Positions 39,756 to 47,561 of a stretch of DNA of 53,237 nucleotides are shown in pieces. This DNA comes from a virus: positions 1 through 53,237 of the IMG/VR virus record IMGVR_UViG_3300033153_002781. One strand, written 5' to 3'. A model generated the notes under the pieces. That model did not search any database. It worked only from the letters and a program-made list of their open reading frames with translations, and was not told the DNA's origin. Numbering within the stretch: position 1 is the stretch's first letter; each line of letters starts with the position of its first letter. Made by a program: the position numbers and the translations under genes.

Positions 39756-40404
39756 TATGGTTCATATAACAGTGGACATCCATGAGGATAACTCAAACAT
39801 CATGGAAGAGATAGTAAAGAGGGACATAGGTCATGTTAAGATGAGACATATGGAAACATCTGACGTTCAATTATCTTTCAATAAATGCACTGTTATGATA
39901 GAGATGAAACGAACTGATTTCGATAAGTCATTACAGGATGGCCGGCTACACGATCAAATTAGCAGATGCACTCTTATGTCTAACTTCGCTGTACTCATAG
40001 TTGAAGCATGGTCTCCCTATGTCCACCCAGATGACGATGCAGATGACATCAATGAGAAGATACGCAAACACCAGATGACAATCAGAACTCTTAACCGCAA
40101 GGTAACAGTGGAGGAAACTGATGATGTGATTGAAACCGTGGACATCATCCAAGAGATTGCAAGGGACATGGAAAGAGGAAAATTGAATAACCTTCGAAGG
40201 CCAGTCATAATTCATCCTGGGCTTAGTGGTCCTATGAAGATTCTATGTGGGCTTCCTAATGTGAAAGAAGTTCTGGCTGAGCGTATTCTTGAAAAGTTTG
40301 GAACTGTTAGGAAAGCTCTTGACAATCTAGATTTGTGGACTGAAATTCATGGCATGGGAAATAAGAAACTAGAGAGAATCAAAGACGTATTGGAGGAAGA
40401 ATGA
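39748..40404 (+). CDS. ERCC4/XPF-family nuclease with helix-hairpin-helix
   Basis: 218 aa. ERCC4 nuclease motifs: ITVDIHED at the start, VMIEMKRTDFDKSLQDGRLHDQI near residue 50 (the ERK-x-x-x-D equivalent is E-M-K-R-T-D-F) and AVLIVEAW. The C-terminal 65 residues are a tandem HhH (LCGLPNVKEVLAERILEKFGTVRKAL, TEIHGMGNKKLERIKDVL). Archaeal XPF/Hef proteins use this pair to cut branched DNA. It stands among recombination genes, so fork or flap processing is likely. Confidence 0.9.
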   Translation: MADMVHITVDIHEDNSNIMEEIVKRDIGHVKMRHMETSDVQLSFNKCTVMIEMKRTDFDKSLQDGRLHDQISRCTLMSNFAVLIVEAWSPYVHPDDDADDINEKIRKHQMTIRTLNRKVTVEETDDVIETVDIIQEIARDMERGKLNNLRRPVIIHPGLSGPMKILCGLPNVKEVLAERILEKFGTVRKALDNLDLWTEIHGMGNKKLERIKDVLEEE

Positions 40405-40595
40405 TGAATGCAGATTACAGTTCATATGTCTGGTATAATATCATTATAGACGTGACAGCGACAATATCATGTTCAATAGTTTCTATAATCATAATCAAAT
40501 TTATGAATACTCATATTTGTTGGCCAGTAGGTCTTATGGTCATACCTTGGATATTTATGGGAATTAAGAGTAAGAAAGCATGGAGTGATGATTAG
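40401..40595 (+). CDS. Small membrane protein, two helices
   Basis: 64 aa. Two hydrophobic segments, about residues 12-33 (IIIDVTATISCSIVSIIIIKF) and 39-54 (ICWPVGLMVIPWIFMGI), with a Lys-rich end. It could be a host-membrane effector or holin-like. ATG 40401 overlaps the previous stop; 40404 is in frame too. Confidence 0.65.
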   Translation: MMNADYSSYVWYNIIIDVTATISCSIVSIIIIKFMNTHICWPVGLMVIPWIFMGIKSKKAWSDD

Positions 40596-41024
40596 ATGGA
40601 CAAGACACCAGAATACATTGAGATGTGCCAGAAGGCAAGACATGAACTGCTTGCCAATTGGAAAGCCGACAGTGGAGATTTCGTTTACTCTGACTTGAAG
40701 AAAGAAGTGAGAGTGCTGTACTTCAGTGACCATCATGGATATCCACCGAAGGAATATACGGCTGGGGTATTCAGTATGTGGCTTCCAAGGCAGGATCAAT
40801 TGCAAAGCATCCTCTACAAATCAAGGAAGGATGATGAAGGATATGAGTATGGATTACTTGATTTATTGGAAAGTTTCCAACATTTCACGGATTCAGATTA
40901 TCCTGATGGCCATCATATGAATGCTATAAATTTCTTTGATACATTTGAAAAGGCATGGCTGATGTTCTATATGCTCAAGATTCATGTAAAGATATGGGTC
41001 AAAGAGGATTGGGTGAGTGCATGA
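40596..41024 (+). CDS. Unknown early protein
   Basis: 142 aa, aromatic and acidic, with VRVLYFSDHHGYPPKEYTAGVFSMWLPRQDQLQSIL and an acidic centre. Starts right after the previous stop; its stop overlaps the next ATG. Not recognised. Confidence 0.6.
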   Translation: MDKTPEYIEMCQKARHELLANWKADSGDFVYSDLKKEVRVLYFSDHHGYPPKEYTAGVFSMWLPRQDQLQSILYKSRKDDEGYEYGLLDLLESFQHFTDSDYPDGHHMNAINFFDTFEKAWLMFYMLKIHVKIWVKEDWVSA

Positions 41025-41170
41025 GTGATTTCTTAAAGCAGATGGAAGAGATGAGTGCAGAAGAATTGGTAGCAGTCTATAACAGAGCTAAAGAACTGTT
41101 GCCAACAAAAGTAAATCCAGACAACTTCGGTGAAATAATAGGTGCAATTATGGGTGATTCTAATGGTTGA
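41021..41170 (+). CDS. Small helical acidic protein
   Basis: 49 aa from ATG 41021 (ATGA overlap). MSDFLKQMEEMSAEELVAVYNRAKELLP is a single amphipathic helix. Stop overlaps the next start. Not recognised. Confidence 0.5.
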   Translation: MSDFLKQMEEMSAEELVAVYNRAKELLPTKVNPDNFGEIIGAIMGDSNG

Positions 41171-41726
41171 TGCATATCCTCTACAGTGGCCTACAGGGTG
41201 GGTAAGAGCTAAGTTCCAAAGGAGATCCAATTTCCAGGATCACTCGATGGCCTATGCAACCCACTTCATGATGGAAGAACTCAGGAAGCTTGGAGCAACC
41301 AGCATAGTGCTGTCCACCAATGTCCAGTTGAAAAGGGATGGTCTTCCATACTCAGGCAGGAAACCACCTGATGACAAGGGAGTAGCTGTCTATTTCCAAT
41401 TGTTCGGTGGATCACAGTGTATGCCATGTGACAAATGGAACAGGGTTGAATGCAATCTCTGGGCAATAGCCAAGAGCATCGAAGCTCTGAGAGGTCTAGA
41501 GAGATGGGGAGCAAAGGAGATGGTTGAAGCATCTTTCAGAGGATTCAAAGCATTGCCTCAAGTTGCTACACAACCAAAGGTTGATTACTTCTCTGGATGC
41601 ACTACCCAAGATGAACTAAGGTCTAGATACAAGAACCTAGCAAAGACACTCCATCCAGATCAGGGTGGAGATGGAAAGCAGTTTGTAGAGATGCTAAAAC
41701 AATATGACATTAGAAAACATGGGTGA
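41163..41726 (+). CDS. Phage-type J-domain protein
   Basis: 187 aa from ATG 41163, overlapping the previous stop. Residues 1-15 carry YPLQWPTGWVR, a motif seen at the start of many phage proteins that end in a J domain. Residues about 150-185 are the J domain fragment: DELRSRYKNLAKTLHPDQGGD, with the HPD tripeptide for Hsp70 stimulation. The middle has VAVYFQLFGGSQCMPCDKWNRV. It may recruit host Hsp70 for replication or assembly. Confidence 0.75.
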   Translation: MVDAYPLQWPTGWVRAKFQRRSNFQDHSMAYATHFMMEELRKLGATSIVLSTNVQLKRDGLPYSGRKPPDDKGVAVYFQLFGGSQCMPCDKWNRVECNLWAIAKSIEALRGLERWGAKEMVEASFRGFKALPQVATQPKVDYFSGCTTQDELRSRYKNLAKTLHPDQGGDGKQFVEMLKQYDIRKHG

Positions 41727-41727
41727 T

Positions 41728-42429
41728 ATGATGGATGGGAAAAAGGGAATAGAATATGCGGACAAGAGTTGGAATCCATATCATGGATGTAATGGTATTG
41801 TTGATGGTACTTGCAAGGTAGGAAAGAACTGTTGGGCATATCGGAGGGCACTCATGTTAGGGGCAAACCCACAAGTCAAAGGATACCCATCTAAAGACCC
41901 CTTCCAGCCTGTGTTTGATTCTAACAAGTTGGACATTCCACTGAAACGAAAGAAGCCTACAAGGTGGGATACATGCTTCATGGGGGACATCGCCGATGCT
42001 AAAACGGAATGGCTACAACAAATCATAGATGTGGTCAAACAATGCCCACAGCACAGGTTCTATTTCCTTACAAAAAGACCAGATTTACTTGCTCAAAAGA
42101 ACATTAGCTTCCCAGAGAATGCTTGGCTAGGTGTCACAGTCAATAGTCAAGATGATGTGTGGAGGATAGAGCAATTGAAAGAGATTCAGGCATGTCATTT
42201 GTGGGTATCTTTTGAACCCTTGTATGGGGAAATAGTAACTTATCTTGAAGGAATAGATTGGATTGTTATTGGTGCTCAGTCAAATCCAGTTATTCAACCA
42301 AGAAAAGAGTGGGTAACATCGTTGATGGAATGGGCATTTGCACATAAGATTCCAATATTTATGAAGCCTAATCTATTTGGTTCAGATCATCTGATGGAAT
42401 TACCAGATGAACTAAGGATGGTGGGCTGA
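41728..42429 (+). CDS. Gp37/Gp68 family (DUF5131-like) protein
   Basis: 233 aa from ATG 41728 (GGGTGAT before it). The N-terminus GIEYADKSWNPYHGCNGIVDGTCKVGKNCWAYRRALM shows the family W-N-P-x-x-GC start and the cysteines in an irregular C-x-n-C-x5-C spacing. HRFYFLTKRPDLLAQ, NAWLGVTVNSQDDVWRIEQLKEIQ, LWVSFEPLYGEI and DWIVIGAQSNPVI match the body of the family, which is often described as radical-SAM-like. Substrate unknown. It lies between a J-domain gene and a nuclease. Confidence 0.85.
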   Translation: MMDGKKGIEYADKSWNPYHGCNGIVDGTCKVGKNCWAYRRALMLGANPQVKGYPSKDPFQPVFDSNKLDIPLKRKKPTRWDTCFMGDIADAKTEWLQQIIDVVKQCPQHRFYFLTKRPDLLAQKNISFPENAWLGVTVNSQDDVWRIEQLKEIQACHLWVSFEPLYGEIVTYLEGIDWIVIGAQSNPVIQPRKEWVTSLMEWAFAHKIPIFMKPNLFGSDHLMELPDELRMVG

Positions 42430-43010
42430 TGTCCTATATGACACTATATTCAGTACCAAAAGAAGGAGAATTGAAAGAAGAGAAAGAATTCCATAATGCA
42501 CATCTTGGGGCGCATGTTATATGGATGATGCTCTGTGATAAATACATTGATGATGAATACTACCTTCAACAAAGCCATACACCAAAACTCTGGAAATTAT
42601 CGAAGGATGAGAGATTACCAGTCTGGGAAAGAATCGTATTGATGACAACATATGATAAGGTTATTGTGAAACTTGAGAATCTACCGAAAGTAATCTGGGC
42701 AATGAATAAATTCTATGAGGAATATAAAACTAGATATCCTGATAAGGGATGCCACCTACCAGAACATGCGAAAGAATTACAGAGGATATTTGATGAAGGA
42801 ACGGCATTTGGCGTTTGTTGGAATCAAACATCAGTGTGCGATGGAGTATGGTATGTCTATGATACTTGTGAGTGCTGCGGTCAGGATTTGGTAGAATCTA
42901 GATTGTTCGATATGTCCAAAGAAAAAGATTCCACATATGGAGCTTGGTTGCTATTTGAAGTTGGAGATATTGAGGATTTTGAAATAGATGAAAAGGAGAT
43001 GAATAAATGA
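42429..43010 (+). CDS. Unknown early protein with a zinc knuckle
   Basis: 193 aa, acidic and aromatic; a CECCGQDL element near residue 145 suggests a metal site with an upstream Cys (CWNQTSVC). Starts one base into the previous stop and overlaps the next start. Not recognised. Confidence 0.6.
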   Translation: MSYMTLYSVPKEGELKEEKEFHNAHLGAHVIWMMLCDKYIDDEYYLQQSHTPKLWKLSKDERLPVWERIVLMTTYDKVIVKLENLPKVIWAMNKFYEEYKTRYPDKGCHLPEHAKELQRIFDEGTAFGVCWNQTSVCDGVWYVYDTCECCGQDLVESRLFDMSKEKDSTYGAWLLFEVGDIEDFEIDEKEMNK

Positions 43011-43894
43011 AGTACACAAATAATCATAAAATACCTGATATAGTCAGGCATTGGTTAGAGTTTGATGAGTATGACTATGAGGAAGGAGTAATATCTGCCA
43101 CGGGTCTTCTCAGACCGATAAGAGCCACGGTTCTTGCAAAGCTTAATGATGAGGAGGTCTCAATCGATATCGCGGATCTCATCGCCGCTAGATATGGTAC
43201 AGCCATTCATGATAGCTTTGAGAAGGTCATGATACCAAACACAATCCAAGAGAAAAGGATGTATGCTGATGTTGGTAGCTATAAAGTATCTGGGAAGCCA
43301 GACATCATGAAAATAGTAGGTCAGGGTCCGACATATCAGATGGTAGATATAAAGTCAACATCAGTCTGGACACTCATATACGGATCCCGAGATGAGGATC
43401 ACAAAATTCAGTTATCAATATACAGGTGGTTGGCAGTTGTAAATGGATACACCATGACAGATGATGCTGAGATAATCTACATTTTCACGGATTGGTCAAG
43501 ATCAAAGGCTAAGAATACAAAGGACTATCCACAATTGAGGATACATGTCAAGACATTGAATCTTATGACAAATGGTGAAACAGAGGAATACGTCCTAGAG
43601 AGGCTATCGCAGATTCATTACTACACAGAACATCCTGATGAGTTGCCTGAATGTACAAGAGAAGAACTGTGGCAGGGCGATGATAAGTGGGCCGTCATGA
43701 AGGAAGGTAGGAAGTCTGCTGTGAAACTACACGATACAGAAGAAAGTGCCTTTGAACATCTCGACAATGTGAATGCTGGTGGACACTCTATTGAACATCG
43801 ACCAGGGAAAGTGAACAGGTGTAATTACTGTAATGCCAGAGCATTCTGCAAACAGTATGCTAAGATGTCAGAGGATGGTATAATTGCCGATTAA
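43007..43894 (+). CDS. RecB/Cas4-like PD-(D/E)XK nuclease
   Basis: 295 aa. Nuclease core: RYGTAIHDSFEKVM (the family GTxxHxxxE), KVSGKPDIMKIV, YQMVDIKSTSVWT (the D-x-K) and HKIQLSIYRWLAVVNGY (Q-x-x-x-Y). A C-terminal four-Cys set for a Fe-S cluster: ECTREELWQ and CNYCNARAFC, as in AddB/Cas4-type proteins. The exonuclease partner expected for the RecT-like annealase, and likely acts on ends during replication or packaging. Confidence 0.85.
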   Translation: MKYTNNHKIPDIVRHWLEFDEYDYEEGVISATGLLRPIRATVLAKLNDEEVSIDIADLIAARYGTAIHDSFEKVMIPNTIQEKRMYADVGSYKVSGKPDIMKIVGQGPTYQMVDIKSTSVWTLIYGSRDEDHKIQLSIYRWLAVVNGYTMTDDAEIIYIFTDWSRSKAKNTKDYPQLRIHVKTLNLMTNGETEEYVLERLSQIHYYTEHPDELPECTREELWQGDDKWAVMKEGRKSAVKLHDTEESAFEHLDNVNAGGHSIEHRPGKVNRCNYCNARAFCKQYAKMSEDGIIAD

Positions 43895-43954
43895 TCTAAA
43901 TAGGAGAGACTTCATATTATGAATTATTTCACTGAAACGATTGCCTCCCCCCTT

Positions 43955-43989
43955 GAGGGCTGAAACATGCCCTCATAATTTTATTATTT
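43955..43989 (+). terminator. Terminator-like hairpin after the nuclease gene
   Basis: GAGGGC (43955-43960) and GCCCTC (43969-43974) form a six-pair stem with an eight-base loop, followed by ATAATTTTATTATTT. A 14-codon open frame (ATG 43919) ends in the stem's left arm; it could be a leader peptide but has no further support. Confidence 0.6.
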
Positions 43990-44000
43990 GGTGATTTGAT

Positions 44001-44543
44001 ATGGTACAGAAACCCTACTATCGTAATGTCTGGGCACTGGGTCCACCCAACGCTAACTATCCTGGCGCATTCCCAAGAGGTCTTATCAACATGATTAAGA
44101 AGAAATGGTGGGGGAAAGACAGGCTATGGCTATTCTCTGGAAGTCATAAAGATGAGCTCGGAATAACAGTTGATATAAATCCTGCTGCTAATCCGACCCA
44201 TGTAGCTGATTGTGCTGACCTTTCATTTCTGGAATCGGAATCATTTGATTTTGTGTTTGCAGATCCGCCATATTCAGAAGCCGAAGCTAGAGATTTGTAT
44301 GATTTGCCTTACTTCAACATGGTAAAAACATTGAATGAGATGGCTAGAGTTTGTAAATCTGGAGGTCATGTATTGTTTTTGCATAGGCTTGTTCCAGCAG
44401 TTCATCCACATCTAAGTGATGAGTTTAAAAGATTGAAGATAGCGGGTGTTGTAGGTGTCTATACCATTGCTGGATTCTCTAATATGCGGGCCCTAACGGT
44501 TTGGAGAAAGTTAGAATCATTGGAGGGGTTTGGTGATGAATAG
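44001..44543 (+). CDS. DNA methyltransferase (DPPY type, likely N6-adenine)
   Basis: 180 aa. FVFADPPYSEAEA at about residue 90 is motif IV (DPPY). GITVDINPAANPTHVADCADLSF provides the SAM-binding strand region (acidic D at strand end). KSGGHVLFLHRLVPAV follows as motif VI-like. Compact for an amino methyltransferase. It could modify viral DNA for evading host restriction. Overlaps the next start (ATGAATAG). Confidence 0.8.
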   Translation: MVQKPYYRNVWALGPPNANYPGAFPRGLINMIKKKWWGKDRLWLFSGSHKDELGITVDINPAANPTHVADCADLSFLESESFDFVFADPPYSEAEARDLYDLPYFNMVKTLNEMARVCKSGGHVLFLHRLVPAVHPHLSDEFKRLKIAGVVGVYTIAGFSNMRALTVWRKLESLEGFGDE

Positions 44544-44808
44544 CGATGACAAAAAGAGCCTATTAGCAATGTGTAAAACGTGCGCAATTATGACAAGCAC
44601 TGGCAATACATTAAGGTTGCAGATAGAAGATATAATCACATACCATTTAGGATATGATAACTTTGAAGATTTCGCTAAGAAGGTACAATATGGCGAGGAT
44701 AGCTCCGATTGGTTGATAGATAAACTCTCAGAGGGGAACTTTACTATGAAAGATTTGAATATGGTAATCAGTGAATTCAAAATGAAAATCAATAGGAGTA
44801 AAGATTGA
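44536..44808 (+). CDS. Small helical protein, unknown
   Basis: 90 aa from ATG 44536 (overlapping TAG). CKTCAIM at residue 13, then helical and acidic (FEDFAKKVQYGEDSSDWLIDKL). Stop overlaps the start of the methyltransferase remnant. Not recognised. Confidence 0.55.
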   Translation: MNSDDKKSLLAMCKTCAIMTSTGNTLRLQIEDIITYHLGYDNFEDFAKKVQYGEDSSDWLIDKLSEGNFTMKDLNMVISEFKMKINRSKD

Positions 44809-44864
44809 TGAAAAGAGTATTGAATTTGTATGCTACTAAAGTTTTAAATATGTACGATACATAA
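44808..44864 (+). pseudogene. Probable remnant of the C5-methyltransferase start
   Basis: An 18-codon frame, Met-Lys-Arg-Val-Leu-Asn-Leu-Tyr-Ala..., opens at ATG 44808 on the previous stop. Lys-x-x-Leu-Asn-Leu-Tyr is the same opening as the methyltransferase after the HNH gene (Leu-Lys-Ile-Leu-Asn-Leu-Tyr-Ser-Gly), and phage C5-methyltransferases usually begin Met-Lys-Ile-Leu-Asn-Leu-Tyr. It reads as the 5' end left behind when the HNH gene was inserted. It is short, so chance similarity is possible. Confidence 0.45.
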
Positions 44865-44872
44865 GGTGTCTT

Positions 44873-45364
44873 ATGAAATATGATGGTAGGAATGTCTATT
44901 TTGACAAGAAAGGATACCCTTTGGTGTGGATAAATGGTAAAGATAAAAAGGTTCATATATTAGAATGGGAAAAATACAATGGCAAAAAACCTGAAGGGAT
45001 GCAAATACATCATAAAGATAATGATAAAAGCAATTGGAATATATGCAATCTTGTATTAGTAACACAATCAGATCATTTTAGAATACACGCGGGATGGGAA
45101 AGGCAAGGCAACGTTTGGATTAAAAAGCCTTGTAAAGATTGTAAACAATTATTACCATTAGATAATTTTTATCAAAGAAAAGGATTGACACCTTCACATA
45201 TGTGTATAGAATGTACAAAAAAATATTATAAAAATAAATTAATAAACGATCCTGAACATAGAGAGAAAAAAAGGTTATATTTAAAAGATTATTATAAAAA
45301 GAACAAGGAAGAAATTTTAAGAAAAGAAAAAGAAAAAAGGAGGGAATTGAAATTAAAAAACTGA
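44873..45364 (+). CDS. HNH homing-type endonuclease
   Basis: 163 aa. HNH core KKPEGMQIHHKDNDKSNWNICNLVLVTQSDHFRIHA at residues 40-80 (HH, N...N). A zinc region follows: CKDCKQLLPLDNFYQRKGLTPSHMCIECTKKYYK. The last 50 residues are a Lys/Glu helix. Codon usage is visibly more A-rich than its neighbours, and a TATA-like TTTTAAATA lies 27 bases before the ATG. It sits between the two parts of a methyltransferase start, so it is probably a mobile insertion. Its TGA is directly preceded by the slippery heptamer at 45355. Confidence 0.8.
   Translation: MKYDGRNVYFDKKGYPLVWINGKDKKVHILEWEKYNGKKPEGMQIHHKDNDKSNWNICNLVLVTQSDHFRIHAGWERQGNVWIKKPCKDCKQLLPLDNFYQRKGLTPSHMCIECTKKYYKNKLINDPEHREKKRLYLKDYYKKNKEEILRKEKEKRRELKLKN
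45338..45361 (+). other. Putative -1 frameshift site with internal Shine-Dalgarno
   Basis: AGGAGG (45338-45343) is followed after 11 bases by A AAA AAC (45355-45361) and TGA. In phase codons are TTA AAA AAC TGA; slipping back one base enters the C5-methyltransferase frame at CTG. The E. coli dnaX signal uses a Shine-Dalgarno box at nearly the same distance before A AAA AAG. The same AGGAGG could instead start translation at ATT 45352, 8 bases on. Confidence 0.6.
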
Positions 45365-45975
45365 AAATTCTTAATCTTTATTCTGGATTAGGCGGCAATC
45401 GTAAGCTGTGGGAAGATGTAGAGGTAACAGCCATAGAATTAGGTCCTAAGATTGCAGCCATCTACCAAGACTTCTTTCCAGATGATACGGTGATAGTAGC
45501 CGATGCTCATCAGTACCTGTTGGACCACTATGATGATGGATGGGATTTCATCTGGTCAAGTCCACCATGTCCTACACATAGTAGACTAGTTTTATCTAAT
45601 GTAGGTAAAAACAATTACAATTTCAAATATCCGGATATGTCTCTCTATCAAGAGATATTAATCCTTAGAACATTTTCAAAAAGTAAGTATTGTATTGAGA
45701 ATGTGATAACATATTATGATCCATTAATAGAGCCTAGACATATAAGTAATCATTATTTTTGGTCTAATTTTTATATTTCTGATTTAGATATTGGTAATAA
45801 AGGTCATCGTGATGGGGATATTAAATCATTACAGGAACTTACTGGTTTTGATCTGACAGGATACGACATCCCAGATAAGCGTAAACTGTTAAGGAATTGT
45901 GTCAACCCTAAACTCGGTAAGCATGTCTTTGATTGTGCATTCAAGGTTAAGCAACAAACTCTTTTTGATGGTTGA
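45352..45975 (+). CDS. C5-cytosine DNA methyltransferase
   Basis: About 207 aa. Motif I KILNLYSGLGGNRKLWEDV and ELGPKIA, motif IV SSPPCPTHSR (the Cys nucleophile in PPC), motif VI YCIENV, and a late RNCVNPKLGKHVFD. No ATG, GTG or TTG lies in this frame between an upstream stop near 45290 and motif I; the first canonical start (GTG 45490) would remove motif I and the SAM site. Expression must come from -1 frameshifting off the HNH gene, or from a rare start (ATT 45352 or CTG 45361) using AGGAGG. The start given is the ATT. Probably protects viral DNA. Confidence 0.75.
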   Translation: MKKLKILNLYSGLGGNRKLWEDVEVTAIELGPKIAAIYQDFFPDDTVIVADAHQYLLDHYDDGWDFIWSSPPCPTHSRLVLSNVGKNNYNFKYPDMSLYQEILILRTFSKSKYCIENVITYYDPLIEPRHISNHYFWSNFYISDLDIGNKGHRDGDIKSLQELTGFDLTGYDIPDKRKLLRNCVNPKLGKHVFDCAFKVKQQTLFDG

Positions 45976-45989
45976 AATACGAAAGATAA

Positions 45990-46000
45990 TATTATATATA
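45990..46000 (+). promoter_or_regulatory. TATA box, leaderless small gene
   Basis: TATTATATATA is centred about 27 bases before ATG 46022, a spacing that makes the transcript start at the AUG. Confidence 0.55.
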
Positions 46001-46021
46001 GCTAAATACATACATAGGCAC

Positions 46022-46129
46022 ATGAAATTAACATGCCAAAGATGTGAATATGAGTGGGATTACAATGGAAAGTCTAAGTGGTACACATCGTGCCCTAGAT
46101 GCAGAACATCAGTGAAGGTGAAACAATGA
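46022..46129 (+). CDS. 35-residue zinc ribbon, leaderless
   Basis: MKLTCQRCEYEWDYNGKSK then CPRCRTSVKVKQ: CxxC pair 16 residues apart with basic ends. Very similar in plan to the protein at 19548 (CSRCYYEW ... CPKC). Own TATA box; stop overlaps the next gene. Confidence 0.65.
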   Translation: MKLTCQRCEYEWDYNGKSKWYTSCPRCRTSVKVKQ

Positions 46130-46653
46130 ATGCCATTATTGAAGATACTGGGATGTGTATATGTGGCCATCCGAGAAACAAACACAGAGATAAGAAATTA
46201 AGGTCATCATGTAAAAAGTGTAGATGCACATCATATACACCAGCAGTACAGGCTGCTGAAGGATTGATAGCCAAAGAACACGAACCAGAATGTACATGTG
46301 GCCCATGTGCCTGGGAGAGACTAATGAACGCTGAAAGGAATCTCCTATCACTGAAGGGTGAGATTGAACGGCTTGATAAATCTCTTGATCTTGAAATGGA
46401 AGCCTCCACTGAGATGGAAGAAAGGCTGGATACATTTGAGATAGACACTGACAAATCTATCGAGGCCATCCAGAAAAGGCAGAACGAACTTGAAGATTCT
46501 ATCAAAGACCTCAAAGCTAAGATAGATGAAGGCAATAAAATCATTGTAGAGCATCATAATGATAATGAAGCGACTATCAAAGACATTGTTGAATATCTCA
46601 CATCAGCCGGTTATTCGCGTAAGAAGGAACTGATAAAGAAGATGAGTAGGTGA
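46126..46653 (+). CDS. Zinc-finger coiled-coil protein
   Basis: 175 aa from ATG 46126 (ATGA overlap; GGTGA before it). An N-terminal Cys cluster (CICGHPRNKHRDKKLRSSCKKCRC, then CTCGPC) followed by a long heptad-rich helix from about residue 65 to 155 (LKGEIERLDKSLDLEMEASTEMEERL) and a basic end. Probably a dimeric or oligomeric DNA-binding protein; the coiled coil is clear, the target is not. Confidence 0.65.
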   Translation: MNAIIEDTGMCICGHPRNKHRDKKLRSSCKKCRCTSYTPAVQAAEGLIAKEHEPECTCGPCAWERLMNAERNLLSLKGEIERLDKSLDLEMEASTEMEERLDTFEIDTDKSIEAIQKRQNELEDSIKDLKAKIDEGNKIIVEHHNDNEATIKDIVEYLTSAGYSRKKELIKKMSR

Positions 46654-47279
46654 TTATCCTGCCAGACAACATCAAGCTAGAGTATTGCCCAAGGACAAAG
46701 CACTCTGGCGAAAAGAACCTGACATTGAACCATCCACGTAAGACATGTAAAGATAGGATATATGATGAATACGATGAGATATTCATATGCAAAGCCCATA
46801 CATGCACCCATAAATACTGTGTTGAGAATAACATTGAAAGCTCATTGGAACAGCAATTCAGATGCGTTCTGCAGCCAGAGAAAGATGTGGATAAGATTGA
46901 GATGTTTCGATTCCACATCAAGCATGGCAAAGACTTCACGAAAGAACTTGCAAAGGCTAGGCTCGTAGCTGAATATGGCATAGAAAACGATTGTCGCAGT
47001 TCTAAAGATGTCAAGCACATAGGTCTTAATTCAGTCATTGCAAATGCTATATTGAAGCGATATGTCTATAAATATAAAAGGAAGCCGATAGAAGGCGATG
47101 TCCCATTGATTATTCCAAAACACATAATCATAGATGATAAACATAGAAAGGCAATCTGGCTGGCGAGTTTGAGGGTTAGGATCCCATACGGCGATGTGAT
47201 CGATGTCTCTTATGATAGGATTCAGATGGTGGAAATTGATAAGAAATATGCGACTGTATATCTGGCGAGGGGTGAATGA
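46650..47279 (+). CDS. Unknown early protein with Cys-rich N-terminal half
   Basis: 209 aa starting GTG 46650 (GTGA overlap). A Cys-rich N-terminal third (CPRTKHSGEKNL, KTCKDRIYDEYDEIFICKAHTCTHKYC) gives several metal-like sites; the centre is helical, and the end is strand-rich (RVRIPYGDVIDVSYDRIQMVEI). No family recognised. Confidence 0.6.
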   Translation: MIILPDNIKLEYCPRTKHSGEKNLTLNHPRKTCKDRIYDEYDEIFICKAHTCTHKYCVENNIESSLEQQFRCVLQPEKDVDKIEMFRFHIKHGKDFTKELAKARLVAEYGIENDCRSSKDVKHIGLNSVIANAILKRYVYKYKRKPIEGDVPLIIPKHIIIDDKHRKAIWLASLRVRIPYGDVIDVSYDRIQMVEIDKKYATVYLARGE

Positions 47280-47280
47280 T

Positions 47281-47421
47281 ATGGATAACCCGCGTTGCCC
47301 ATGTGTGTGGATTCCTTTGAATAACTGTGTGCATGGCACATTCATTGGACAATGCCCTGATTGCTTGGATAATGAGGTTGAAGAAATCAGGAATGGTCTG
47401 TTGTATGGGGTGCGAGCATGA
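47281..47421 (+). CDS. Small cysteine-rich protein
   Basis: 46 aa. PRCPCVWIPLNNCVHGTFIGQCPDCLDNEVEE. Four Cys in CxC / CxxC form. GTGA-type spacing to the next gene supports it. Not recognised. Confidence 0.55.
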   Translation: MDNPRCPCVWIPLNNCVHGTFIGQCPDCLDNEVEEIRNGLLYGVRA

Positions 47422-47561
47422 AGAAAACTACTAAAAATCTATGGTGTCCAACATGTGGTAAATTCCAAGGATTCATTTGGATAGCCAAGTGCCTCTATAA
47501 ATGCAGTGTTTGTGGAAGAATAAAGGAAAGAGTTGGAGAGAAATACAAGGTGATAATATGA
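47418..47561 (+). CDS. 47-residue zinc ribbon
   Basis: Start ATG 47418 overlaps the previous TGA. LWCPTCGKFQGF and YKCSVCGRIKERVG form one ribbon with aromatic residues between. The stop overlaps the next ATG (ATATGATAA). Confidence 0.6.
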   Translation: MKKTTKNLWCPTCGKFQGFIWIAKCLYKCSVCGRIKERVGEKYKVII

